From positions 1 through 22,529 of the forward strand of contig PJAB01000651.1 of NCBI GenBank assembly GCA_002887195.1: a stretch of 22,529 bases of DNA, read 5' to 3'. This DNA is from Chrysochromulina parva. Taxonomy: Eukaryota > Haptophyta > Prymnesiales > Chrysochromulinaceae. The position numbers and the translations under genes were made by a program. Position 1 is the first letter of the stretch; the number at the start of each line of letters is the position of its first letter. Below the pieces are notes generated by a model that ran no database searches, was not told where the DNA came from, and saw nothing but the letters and a program-made list of their open reading frames with translations. Shown piece by piece: positions 1 through 8,696 of this stretch.

Positions 1-2259
1 GAAGGCCGTCTTGCCGAGCGAGGCGACCGCGCGCGCGAGCAGCGTCTTGCCCGTGCCCGGCGGCCCGAAGAGCAGAACGCCCTTCCACGGCGCGCGGCAC
101 GACGCCTTCGCAAAGTAGTCGGGGATGAGCAACGGCAGCACGACCGCCTCGTTGAGCAGCCGCTTGGCGTCGGCGAGGCCGCCGATGGAGTCCCACGCGA
201 CATTCGGGCTCTGCTCGAGCATCTCGCCCTCGATCGCATCGACCAGCTTCGGATCGCCCCCCATCACCTGCCCATACGGCGGCTTGCCTTCATAGCGCCC
301 GTCCGCGGCCGAGCCTCCCTCGCCCTCGGCGCCCTCGAGCGGCGCGAGCTCAAACTTCTTGATCTGCGCGCGCGAGCGGAACGTAGCGATGCCCACCGGC
401 CCTGTGAGCGCGCTCGCGCGCACCACGCGCGAGGCGGCGAGATTCGCATCTGGGGGCGGCGAGATCACAAAGGAGCCGAAGACCTTCTTCTTGTTCACCT
501 CGACGGTGACGCGGTCGCCCCTGACCTCGACGAGCACACGCTGCCAGCCCGTGCCCATCCCATTGTTCGCCTTGAGTGTCGCGTCGTGAACCTCCGCCAG
601 CGTCGTCTGCTGCCCCTCATAGTACTGGTCTATGCGCCACGACGCCGCGGTGAGCACCAGGGCTGTGAAGCACGGCGCCGTAACTGTGGACCGGCCGCGC
701 TGCCAGTTGAGCACGATCGCGAGGTAGGGCTGCTCCTTGATGGTTGTGCCGGGCAGGCAGCGCACGTTGGCCTCGATTTGATAGGCGCTGCCTTTGGTTA
801 CGTGGGCGTTCGGATTCTGGTCGTAGGTGAGCAGGTAGAAGCTCGGCTCCGGGTTCTCGATCTGCATCACGGGCCCATCGCCGTCCTTGTTCGCCTTGGC
901 CTCCTCTACCATGGTCCACTTGCCGCGCCCCGCACGCTGCATCCACCCCTCGCCCAGCGGCACCGCGAACTCCTTGACGCCCTTTTGGCCGAAGCGCGAG
1001 AGGAGGCGTTCCGCATCGTACGGCAGGTCTGTGGGCAAGCCGACAGGCGCGCCGATGGGCGCCTCCATCGGGGCGCCGGACGCGCCCATGAAGCTGCTGC
1101 CGCTGCGCCCGAAGCGGCTCCCCCCCGGCGCGCTTGGAGCCCCGAACGACGCGCCGAGAGCGCCGCGCCGGGCGACCAGCGCACCGCTGAGCGCCGCGAG
1201 AGGAGCACTTCGTCCGCCCGCGCCCACGGGGGGTGGGGGTGGAGCCCGGCGTGGGTCCGGCAGCTGGGTCCGACCACCGCGGGGCGACGGGGCGCGCGTC
1301 ACGCGCCCGGGCACGTATGTGTTGCGCCCGAGGCGGGCGGACGCGCTGTCGGGAGCGCTCGACGAGGCGTCATCGGCGCCCGAGGCGGCGCTCCATCCCT
1401 CCACCTTTTCTGGAGGGGGGAGGTTGAGATGGACGGAGCCTTGCTTGGGCACCAGCCCGATCGAGCCATTCGCGGTCACCCACGAGACCCACCCCTGCGG
1501 CACCAGGCTCCCTTCCTTGGCCACGCGCGCGCGCCGCGTGCCGTCCGGCAGGTCCTTAGTCTGAAGCACCACCACCGTCGTGTCGGGCGTGATGCGCTCA
1601 GAGCACATGGCGCTGTCGAGCTCCCACCCCTCGCGCACCACGAGCGGGCGCGTCGAAAAGAAGGCGGGCGGCGCGGCGGAGGGCCCGCTCTCCCCTTCGG
1701 CGCGGCTGCTGTCAGTCTCGCTCTGGATGGCGTCTGAGTCGGCCGCCGATTCATTCTCGCCTTGCAGGCTCAGTCGCCCAGGCGACGACGCGCTAAAGCC
1801 CACTTCGTCGCTGTCGCCCGTGGGTGATTCGGAGTCGCCGCCGAAGCCTGCGCTTGGGTCCCACAGCCCCGAGGCGACGCACCGGCGCATGTGCACCGCC
1901 GCCTCCTCGGGGGGCATGTTCGACAGCGCCGCATCGAGCTGCTCGAGCGCCGCCTGCAGCGAGGGCGGCAGCGTCGCGAAAACGTTCGCCGGATCATCGC
2001 TGGTGCGGATCGAGGCGGAGGTGGATGGCCCGCCCAGGTCGTAGCACTGCATCGATGCCGGCAATCGCGGCGCCGGCTGCAAGCGTGCGGACGGCGGCAG
2101 CTGCACAGGCGAGAGCCGCTTCTTGCTCGATCGCTTGGCCGATCCTGGGGTCGTCCCACGACCACGCGGTGAGCCCGCGCGCTTCGCCTTTTTGTTCGAT
2201 GCCCTCGACGGCGTGGACGCCGGGCCCCCAGCTTCAAGGATGCCTTCGTCGTCGGCCAT
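1..2259 (-). CDS. LamG-like domain / katanin-type AAA ATPase fusion, C-terminus cut by window edge
   Basis: One uninterrupted minus-strand frame runs from ATG at 2259-2257 to base 1 (753 codons, no introns). The N-terminus (residues about 15-50) is basic and could hold a nuclear signal. An SH3-like repeat region lies near residues 203-272 (STRPLVVREGW ... GWVSWVTANGSIGLVP). Residues about 430-637 look like a concanavalin A/LamG or DUF1080-type beta-sandwich, with WQRVLVEVRGDRVTVEVN and a closing GPVGIATFRS. From about residue 668 the protein matches katanin p60-type AAA ATPases: SPNVAWDSIGGLADAKRLL, EAVVLP, PWKGVLLFGPPGTGKT, with the Walker A lysine at residue 738. Walker B, sensor and arginine-finger regions lie outside the window. 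Katanin-type AAA proteins form hexamers that sever microtubules. That role here is inferred from the ATPase part only. The beta-sandwich partner is unusual for the family. Confidence 0.85.
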   Translation of the reverse strand, partial: MADDEGILEAGGPASTPSRASNKKAKRAGSPRGRGTTPGSAKRSSKKRLSPVQLPPSARLQPAPRLPASMQCYDLGGPSTSASIRTSDDPANVFATLPPSLQAALEQLDAALSNMPPEEAAVHMRRCVASGLWDPSAGFGGDSESPTGDSDEVGFSASSPGRLSLQGENESAADSDAIQSETDSSRAEGESGPSAAPPAFFSTRPLVVREGWELDSAMCSERITPDTTVVVLQTKDLPDGTRRARVAKEGSLVPQGWVSWVTANGSIGLVPKQGSVHLNLPPPEKVEGWSAASGADDASSSAPDSASARLGRNTYVPGRVTRAPSPRGGRTQLPDPRRAPPPPPVGAGGRSAPLAALSGALVARRGALGASFGAPSAPGGSRFGRSGSSFMGASGAPMEAPIGAPVGLPTDLPYDAERLLSRFGQKGVKEFAVPLGEGWMQRAGRGKWTMVEEAKANKDGDGPVMQIENPEPSFYLLTYDQNPNAHVTKGSAYQIEANVRCLPGTTIKEQPYLAIVLNWQRGRSTVTAPCFTALVLTAASWRIDQYYEGQQTTLAEVHDATLKANNGMGTGWQRVLVEVRGDRVTVEVNKKKVFGSFVISPPPDANLAASRVVRASALTGPVGIATFRSRAQIKKFELAPLEGAEGEGGSAADGRYEGKPPYGQVMGGDPKLVDAIEGEMLEQSPNVAWDSIGGLADAKRLLNEAVVLPLLIPDYFAKASCRAPWKGVLLFGPPGTGKTLLARAVASLGKTAF

Positions 2260-2465
2260 TGATTCCGAAAATCGTGTGTGAGTTGAACCGAGCACTTTGA
2301 AGCGGGGGCGCAACCCAGATTGCGGCATATTCATACAAGCACTAGAAAGACATGTACGTCCGCTCGAGTCAGTCGGGGAAAAGGTCGCAGTACTCACAAC
2401 AGCGGTCATATTCATGAGTTTAAGGTCATCTCCGAAACGATTCCGTCGACGACGGCACTCTCAAG
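2260..2465. promoter_or_regulatory. Short divergent intergenic region (shared promoter candidate)
   Basis: This 206-bp gap separates the start codons of the AAA ATPase gene (minus) and the PB1-like gene (plus). It must hold both 5' UTRs and probably both promoters. I see no clear TATA box or other named motif. It is somewhat less GC-rich than the flanking coding DNA. Confidence 0.5.
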
Positions 2466-3596
2466 ATGCCTCGGCCCGCCCAGCGGTCAGCGGCCGAGCA
2501 GGAGCTCATCCTCGAGTACGCGCGGCGGTGGCGCTCGCTTCACGATACCTGGCAGCCGCCACCCAAACCTCTGCCTCCAGCTGATCTCATGGAAGCTGCT
2601 GAGCGCTGGCACCGCGAGCGACTGCGTGCGCGAGCGGCGGCGGAGCAGGAGGCGGAGCGGAGGCGGATCGAGGAGGCTACACGTGCGCATCGTGCCCACT
2701 CACTCGATAGCCAGCTCTCCGGAGCCGCCGCTGGCAGCTCCACGCAGCCTCGCCAGGCGTCGCAGCTGAAGTCGGCTCTGGGCCGAGTCGTCCTCGCGGA
2801 TCGAGCCGCGACGGCGTTCGCGACGCCGGGCGGCGACGCCGGCGGAGGCCGCGGCCGCGGCGAGTACGGCGAATTCACCGCCGATGGCGACGATGGTGAT
2901 GGCGATGAGGAGAAGCCGGAGGAGGAGATGCAGGGTACCGGCGCTCCGGCGGATGCGCAAGCCCATCGCCTCTCGCATGAACCGACTTCGCCACGCTCGC
3001 CCGCGGGGTCCCGTCGGCTGCGCTGTACGCTCGGCAAAGACCGCCGCATGCTGCTAGTGCCGCGCTGCGCGAGCTTCGAGGAGGTCCTCGATCTCGCCAA
3101 GGCCAAGTTTGAGGTGCGAGAGAAGCGAGCGCGGCTGCTGTGTCCTGACCCTCAATGCCCTGATGACCTCATCACGCTCACATGTGACGCCGACTTCGAG
3201 TTCATGCGCAACGAGCACGGCGAGAAGCTCGCGCTGCACCTCGAGCTGCTCGACGCCGACGATGCCGAAGGCGGCGCAGGCGATTCTCAGACGCCAGCCA
3301 AGAGCGGCGGGGGAGCCAAGATGAGCACGCCAGGCACGCCCGGTACGGTGCCAGGCGAGATGATCATGGGCGCGTTCGCCGAAGTGTTCGCTCAGGCATT
3401 CAGCCGAAGCATGATGTCGAATCCTTCGCCAGCAGCGTTTCAGCCGCGGACGCCGCCCTACGCGCCGCCGCCACCGCCGCCCGCGGCACCGCCGACGCAG
3501 CCGCCACCCACCGCCTTCGCGCCACCGCCGATGGCACCGCCGCCCCTGGCGCCGCCGCCGCTCGCACCGCCGCCACTCGCACCGCCCAAGGCTGTA

Positions 3597-3636
<40 letters not shown>

Positions 3637-4826
3637 GCGCGGCAGCAGCGGCCGAGGAGCCGCCGACGGTGCCAAAGGAGAAGAGAGGTGGCAGTGGTGG
3701 TGGCCCGCTGTACGTACAAGGCTACCGGCCTGAGGTGGTCAAGAAGACGCGCCACCCCAAACAGGTCACACGCCACCCCGAACCTGACCCAAACCTTTCC
3801 CAAACTGCCACCCCAAACCTGACCGAAACCGCCACCCCAAACAGGTGCAAAAGGGGCTCGAGGCCGCCTTTCGCAAGCGCCAGAACCTCGCTCTCAAGGA
3901 GCGACGCGACGAGGTAGTCGCGGCGCTGCGGCGCGTTGCGTTCGAGCCGTTGGAGGACGAAGGGGCCCTGCGGCGCCTCTTCACCGAAGTGTCCGAGTAC
4001 CTGTCGCAGGTGGTTGCATACAAATCGCCCGAGTGCATGATGATTGCCTCCCTCATCAGGGGGCCCTCTCCCTCGGCGGCTCCGAGGAATGCCTATGATT
4101 GCATGCGGATTGCCTCTCCGCTGAGTGCATGATGATTGCCTCCCTCATCAGGTGGGCCTCTCCCTCGGCGGCTCCGAGGACTGGGCCGACCGGCTGTACA
4201 TTGAGGAGAAGAAGAAGGGCGCCGAGAGCACGCTTCTCTTTTCCGACGAGGAGCTCGACATAGCCGAGGCAGCCCAGAAACGCATGGAGCTCATGTACAA
4301 CGTCGACGCGTGGTCGACGCAGCTCGTGGTGCGTGTGAGCTCCGGCCAGCTATTGCTCACGAGCGGCATCGAGGGCACTCGCGAGGACGTGCTGACGCGC
4401 GTGCTCAAGCGACTGGATGAGGACATGCGCTACCATTCGGAACTCTTCGACGAGCCGACCTCGCGACTGATCATGTCTCGGATCAACGAGATGGGGCTGC
4501 CGCACTCGCTCCATGCCCTCGACGCGCAGCTCCTCGATAACGTGGCCGAGCTCCTCGTGCTCGGGATGGCGCTGCTCCGCGGGATGTCCTCTGGCTGCAT
4601 CGAGCAGCGCATGAAAGCCGTGCGCTCCGTCGCGGCACAGAAGGCCGTGCAGTCGATCGAGAAGGTGCGCACCACGGTCACACCGATGCGCAAAGTCTTC
4701 GTGCAGGCTCGCACCCAACTCGGGGAGCTGCTCGACCAACTGCTCGAGCTGCTTGACCAGGTCAACGCCGCCGTCACCCCGCACCTGCCCGTGCAGGCCG
4801 AGGACAGCGATGAGGACTACTACTGA
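2466..4826 (+). CDS. PB1-like domain protein with poly-proline linker, three exons
   Basis: The best model joins 2466-3734, 3845-4009 and 4152-4826, all phase 0, about 702 aa. A variant first exon ending at 3764 gives about 712 aa. The N-terminus is a charged helical segment. Residues about 183-258 resemble a PB1 domain (RRLRCTLGKDRRMLLVP, then FEEVLDLAKAKF and ITLTCDADFEFM), a fold that mediates protein-protein pairing. A long proline/alanine linker follows (about 3440-3650). The C-terminal helical region of about 280 residues (VQKGLEAAFRKRQ ... VGLSLGGSEDWADRLYIEE ... ending SDEDYY) is not recognised. Splicing is inferred because the unspliced frames break at 3917 and 4132 while the three coding blocks continue each other in one phase. 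Function is unknown; an adaptor or scaffold is possible. Confidence 0.65.
3735..3844 (+). other. Intron 1 of the PB1-like gene
   Basis: Predicted GT-AG intron (GAG|gtggtcaag ... ccaaacag|GTGCAAAAG), phase 0. It is built of degenerate repeats of the form GCCACCCCAAACCTGACC. The 17-mer CGCCACCCCAAACAGGT occurs at 3750-3766 and again at 3830-3846, exactly 80 bp apart. An alternative intron of 80 bp (3765-3844) is therefore equally in phase and would use AGGT at both ends. CTGAC-type strings inside could serve as branch points. Confidence 0.6.
4010..4151 (+). other. Intron 2 of the PB1-like gene, with internal duplication of its 3' junction
   Basis: Predicted GT-AG intron (CAG|gtggttgca ... ctcatcag|GTGGGCCTC), phase 0, 142 bp. 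A 58-bp segment covering the intron end and the first bases of exon 3 is present twice, at 4031-4088 and 4123-4180, with 2 mismatches and a 92-bp period. The first copy places a decoy 3' splice site at 4059. The intron ends with TGATTGCCTCCCTCATCAG, which is nearly identical to the end of the intron at 17408-17523 on the other strand. Confidence 0.65.
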
Positions 4827-4869
4827 GTGTGCCGCTGCTGAGCGTGCCGCTACGGAGCATGCCGCTGCA
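4825..4869 (+). repeat. Three degenerate 15-bp tandem repeats at the stop codon
   Basis: GAGTGTGCCGCTGCT, GAGCGTGCCGCTACG and GAGCATGCCGCTGCA follow each other, starting inside the TGA of the PB1-like gene. The repeat lies in the presumed 3' UTR. Confidence 0.7.
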
Positions 4870-5653
4870 CGTGCGTCCTCGACGTAGCATCGCAACTGCC
4901 TGCGCATGCGGCGATACCGTATCGGGGAGCGTGAGCTCTTGCCAAGCTAGAGAGCTTAAAACGACGCGTGCATGCGAATCGGCGGCGAGGGATCAGTGCG
5001 TAGTATCTTTCCGGCTGTTCTCTAGTAGCTTTGTGCTGTGTCTCGCTGCACCGGCACCGGCAGCAGGTCCTATTTCCGCGGCCGGCGCCGCGCCGGGGGA
5101 CCGCGTGCGTACATTTTTCCGATTTGCGGATCATGTGGTCGAGGACGAGCGATCCGCGGATCGATGATCCCTACCGAAAAATAAGTACGCGACACGGCCT
5201 CGTCTACTCTACTTGGCCGTTAACACTGAACCTCATGACCGGACGTTCGATATTTCGGAACACGGTCGTACGGTACGATCTATGCGTCCAAGCGTGCGGC
5301 ACCCCCGCATACACACGAAGTCACGTCACGCCGCTGATCGCTCCCTGCAATCCCTGTGGTTTGTGGATGCCCGCGAGCCGCAACCCGTCCCATCGCCGTC
5401 CGGTCAGCGTCACTCGGCCACAGTAGTAAACTGCAGGCTCGTGCAGCAGTACATTCGGTCTTCGGACCTCGAACCTGACTCAAAGCGGCTGCCGTGCCAC
5501 GTTCCACGTTCGACCGGTTGCTCGTCGCGCATGAGAGATGAATACATGTATGAGATGATGAATTGTGACGAATTGCTCGCATGCACGCACGCACCGTAGC
5601 CACACTGAACGGAGCTGGAGTAGCTGGCGCGTACCACAGCTGCCCGTTGCCTT
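4870..5653. other. Intergenic region between converging genes, no gene seen
   Basis: This stretch between the 3' ends of the PB1-like gene and the Gln/Pro-rich gene holds only short overlapping frames with no recognisable protein. A small inverted repeat (GCGGATC at 5126-5132, GATCCGC at 5151-5157) could form a hairpin. I see no RNA gene. Confidence 0.5.
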
Positions 5654-5764
5654 TGTGATTGAGAGCCCTCCCAGCTCCGTGGTGCTGGCCTGTGATTGAG
5701 AGCCCTCCCAGCTCCGTGGTGCTGGCCTGTGATTGAGAGCCCTCCCAGCTCCGTGGTGCTGGCC
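5654..5764. repeat. Three perfect tandem copies of a 37-bp unit
   Basis: The unit begins TGTGATTGAGAGCCCTCC and ends GTGGTGCTGGCC. Copies lie at 5654-5690, 5691-5727 and 5728-5764 with no mismatches. The array starts 53 bp beyond the stop codon of the minus-strand gene at 5817-7439, so it probably lies in that gene's 3' UTR. Perfect identity points to recent expansion. Confidence 0.95.
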
Positions 5765-5816
5765 GGGCCCTCAGGTTCTCCACGGCCTGCCATCCACGCC
5801 TTGCGGCCGCGCGCCC

Positions 5817-7439
5817 TCACCAGAAGACATTGCGCAAGATCTCCATGGCCAGGGCCATACCCGAGAAGCCCGGGCACCAGAGCTGGTTTTGGATCGCTGC
5901 GAAGACCTGTATGGGGGCGTAGTTGATGCGAAAGTAGCTGCGGATGTCGCTCTCGGCGTGGCCCGTCTGGCACGGGCAGTCGCCGCGGTACAGGCGCATG
6001 AGGATGCACGGCACGATGGTCACGTGCATCAGGCAGTTGCAGCAGCAGTTCTCCCACATTTCGGAGAGCATGTTCTCATTGTAGACTCGCACCGAGTTGT
6101 TCGCCTGTGGGAAGGAGACGGTGAGCCCTCGCCGCCACCCGAGCGATCGTATGTAGCCGTACACCATCGCATGCAGCTGCTTGAAGTCGAAGTGCACCTC
6201 CTTCTTCATCTGGAGGCTCTTGAGCAGGTTCTTGTCGTCCACGAACTTTTGGCAGAGCTGCGGCACGGAGAGCTTGTTCTCATCGACGGACACAATATAA
6301 CCGAATGGGTACACAAAGGACGTCAGGTCGATTTTGTACTGAAAGTCGGTGACTTTCTCAACGTACGTCTCGGTCTTGTAGTGGTGCTTGCCGTCGCCGT
6401 CCTCGACGCGCACGCGCCGATGGCGCGTCTCATGGTGCCATCCCTCGACCGCGCACCCCACCAGCGGCCGGCTGTTGTGCGTGTTGAAGAAGAGAAGCAG
6501 CTCGTCCACAGAGGTCTGGAGGCGCTCGTCGCAGCTCTTGATGCCCTGCATGCCATCGAAGGCGGTGCGCGCCCCCGAGAGGCCCGCGCTGGAGGCGACG
6601 ACGACGGGCACGCCGCTCGCCGTCGTCAAGACCGGGCGTGCCATGGCCACGTGTGCGTCGGTCGCGATGGCCGCACCTGTCACCGTCGGTAGGGGCTGCG
6701 CGACATCGGGTCGCACGCCGCTCTTCAAGCCGTAGTAAAAGATCTCGGGCGGAGGGGGCTGCTGGTTGAGCAGCGCCATCTGCTCGTCCGAGTAGAAGAC
6801 AGGCTGACCCATCGGCACAGGCGCTGAGAAGCTCGCCGCATCTGTGATGCCGCTCTTGGCGTCCCACGTCGCTGCGTGAGTCTTGCCCGCCTCGCTCGAG
6901 CTTTCGGCCGTGTACTGGAAGTTCGAGTAGCTGTCGGTGAGCGAGGAGACCGGGGCCACCTGCGGCATCAGCTCAGAGACCGGCCGTCCCATCGGCACAT
7001 GGAGAGGCTCGTTCATCCCCATCGGAACGGGAGCGAGCAACGGCGCCGCCATGCCGGAGGGCTGCTTCAGCGGAGGCATCGCCCCATACTGTGCTTGTTG
7101 CTGTGGGGCGGGGCTCCCATACTGGGGTGGTTGCGGTGGGGCGGGGGTGATGGGCTGCGCCATCACGGGCTGCGCCATCACGGGCTGCGGCATGTAGCCA
7201 ACGGCTTGTTGCTGCTGGGGCGGCATCCCGTACTGTGGCTGTGGGGCCTGCATCATGGGCTGCGCCATCACGGGCTGCTGCTGTTGCTGCGGGATCGTGA
7301 CCGTGAACAAGGTTCCCGGCATCGCGCCAGGAGGCACTTGCACGAGCATCGGGCCTGAGGGTGTTTGAACCTGAACCTGCTGCCCTGCTGTTGCGCCAGG
7401 GGGGACAGTCACTTGCATTGCGACGGGAGTTCCGAGCAT
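5817..7439 (-). CDS. Gln/Pro-rich protein with unidentified conserved C-terminal region
   Basis: The first ATG in frame is at 7439-7437 (540 aa). The open frame extends back to about 7535 but only with non-ATG starts. Residues about 8-50 carry two copies of an algal-type motif (VTVPPGATAGQQVQVQ, VQVPPGAMPGTLFTVTIP). Residues about 50-130 are rich in Gln, Pro and Met with repeats of QPVMA. The last 230 residues look globular and conserved: LLLFFNTHNSRPLVGCAVEG, then KVTDFQYKIDLTSFVYPFGY, then a cysteine cluster (WENCCCNCLMHV ... GDCPCQTGH) that could bind metal or zinc, or lie beside a membrane. I do not recognise the family. It is divergent from TMEM115, with 132 bp between the start codons. 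Confidence 0.75.
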   Translation of the reverse strand: MLGTPVAMQVTVPPGATAGQQVQVQTPSGPMLVQVPPGAMPGTLFTVTIPQQQQQPVMAQPMMQAPQPQYGMPPQQQQAVGYMPQPVMAQPVMAQPITPAPPQPPQYGSPAPQQQAQYGAMPPLKQPSGMAAPLLAPVPMGMNEPLHVPMGRPVSELMPQVAPVSSLTDSYSNFQYTAESSSEAGKTHAATWDAKSGITDAASFSAPVPMGQPVFYSDEQMALLNQQPPPPEIFYYGLKSGVRPDVAQPLPTVTGAAIATDAHVAMARPVLTTASGVPVVVASSAGLSGARTAFDGMQGIKSCDERLQTSVDELLLFFNTHNSRPLVGCAVEGWHHETRHRRVRVEDGDGKHHYKTETYVEKVTDFQYKIDLTSFVYPFGYIVSVDENKLSVPQLCQKFVDDKNLLKSLQMKKEVHFDFKQLHAMVYGYIRSLGWRRGLTVSFPQANNSVRVYNENMLSEMWENCCCNCLMHVTIVPCILMRLYRGDCPCQTGHAESDIRSYFRINYAPIQVFAAIQNQLWCPGFSGMALAMEILRNVFW

Positions 7440-7571
7440 GTCTTTATGATTTTGTTCAGGAAACGTTGAAACCCAAGTCAACACCGAGGTCTCTCCGTCG
7501 AACCATAAACAGTCGTCCACCGCTGAGTTGTGCAAAAAACTAAAAAAGTCGCATCAAACGAAACGTCTGAG
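7440..7571. promoter_or_regulatory. Divergent intergenic region upstream of TMEM115
   Basis: This 132-bp gap lies between the ATG of the Gln/Pro-rich gene (minus) and the ATG of TMEM115 (plus). An A-rich stretch (gtgcaaaaaactaaaaaag, 7530-7548) is the only notable composition feature. Confidence 0.45.
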
Positions 7572-8696
7572 ATGGAAGGGAAGGACTTCCATGCGCCGCC
7601 AGAGGCGCTCGGCCTGGTCGGCGGCGTGGTCGTGGCGGCGCTTCTGCTTCGTCTCGCGCCCGATCTGCAGACCGTCTTTTTCCTCGTGCCCGGCCATACG
7701 ACCACGCGCCCGTGGCAGGTGATCACCGCCGGCTACTTTGAGGACTCGTTCCTCAACCTGCTGCTAGGCTCAGCGGCGCTGCTCGCGTGCGGAGTGCTCC
7801 TACGGCCAACCTGGGGCGGGCGTGAGCTGCTGCGCTTTGTCGTCCTAACCAACGGGGTGCAGGGGTGCCTCACGTGGGCGGGCATGATCTTGATGTACAT
7901 CCTCTTTCGTGAGGAGCACTTTCTCTTTTCGCGCCTCGGTGGGCTGACGGGCGTGATGGGCGGCCTGGCTGTGGCGCTCAAGCAGCACGTGCACGTGGAT
8001 GCCGCCTTCGCGCTGCCAGTGGTGATGGGCGGCAATGGTCCTGCCGCCGGCCAGCTCGCAGTGCACGCCATGCGCCACGCGCCGAGCCTCGTACTCGTGT
8101 GGTCGGCCGTGCTACTCCTGGGCACGCACTCGGGCCCGCCCGACGAGCTGCTCTTTGCGTGGAATGGCATCCTCGCCGCCTGGGTCTACCTGCGCTACTA
8201 CCAACCGCGCGCGGCTGGCATGGCCGGAGATCCCTCGAGCGAGTTCGCCTTCGCCAGCCTCTTCCCGCCCCCGCTGGAGCCGCCGCTACGGGCGGTGGGT
8301 GAGGCGAGTTTTGTGCTGGTCAGCATGTGCGGCTGCTTCCCGCCCCAAGGCTGGGCCGCCCTCGCCGCCGGCGCTCCCCAACAGCCCGTGCTACCGCCGC
8401 CATCGCTGCCCGATCTACTGCGCCAGCCCTCCATGCCAGCCCCAGCTTCGGTGACCACGAGCGACCCGGAGGTCGCTGAGCGGCGGCGCGAGCGCGCGCG
8501 TGCGCTCATCGAAGCACGCCTCGCCCAAAAGTCGGGCACACCCAGCACCGCGGCCGAAGCACAGAGTCTGCTCGGCACGCCTTCCACACCGATCGTGGAG
8601 GGCGGCGTGACGATCAGGGTCGGCACGCCGTGGACGCCTATGTCGACGCCCGGGGCGACCGAGTCTCGCGTGGACACGCCGAGGATCAGGATGTAG
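7572..8696 (+). CDS. TMEM115: TMEM115-like Golgi membrane protein (DUF1751 family)
   Basis: ATG at 7572, 374 aa, no introns. The N-terminal half holds several hydrophobic segments (LVGGVVVAALLLRLAPDL; LNLLLGSAALLACGVLL; WAGMILMYILF; GLTGVMGGLAVALKQHV) in the order typical of TMEM115, a rhomboid-fold-related multi-pass Golgi protein without protease activity. The RPW..ITAGYFE segment and LLRPTWGGRELLRF match the family's conserved W and PxWG positions. A cytosolic tail carries the family's charged helix (DPEVAERRRERARALIEARL). The last 50 residues are rich in Thr-Pro (GTPSTP, GTPWTPMSTP) and could be phosphorylated. In animals the protein is linked to Golgi-to-ER retrograde transport and glycosylation; that role is assumed here by family. 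Human TMEM115 is of similar length. Confidence 0.88.
   Translation: MEGKDFHAPPEALGLVGGVVVAALLLRLAPDLQTVFFLVPGHTTTRPWQVITAGYFEDSFLNLLLGSAALLACGVLLRPTWGGRELLRFVVLTNGVQGCLTWAGMILMYILFREEHFLFSRLGGLTGVMGGLAVALKQHVHVDAAFALPVVMGGNGPAAGQLAVHAMRHAPSLVLVWSAVLLLGTHSGPPDELLFAWNGILAAWVYLRYYQPRAAGMAGDPSSEFAFASLFPPPLEPPLRAVGEASFVLVSMCGCFPPQGWAALAAGAPQQPVLPPPSLPDLLRQPSMPAPASVTTSDPEVAERRRERARALIEARLAQKSGTPSTAAEAQSLLGTPSTPIVEGGVTIRVGTPWTPMSTPGATESRVDTPRIRM

Noticed and set aside
586..1737. Long plus-strand open frame of 383 codons
   Set aside because: It is the antisense shadow of the intact AAA ATPase frame. Its product is rich in Arg, Ala and His without domains, while the minus frame has clear katanin and beta-sandwich motifs.
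3054..3803. Minus-strand Arg-rich frame of 249 codons
   Set aside because: It is the complement of the poly-proline linker of the PB1-like gene; Arg runs come from GGC repeats.
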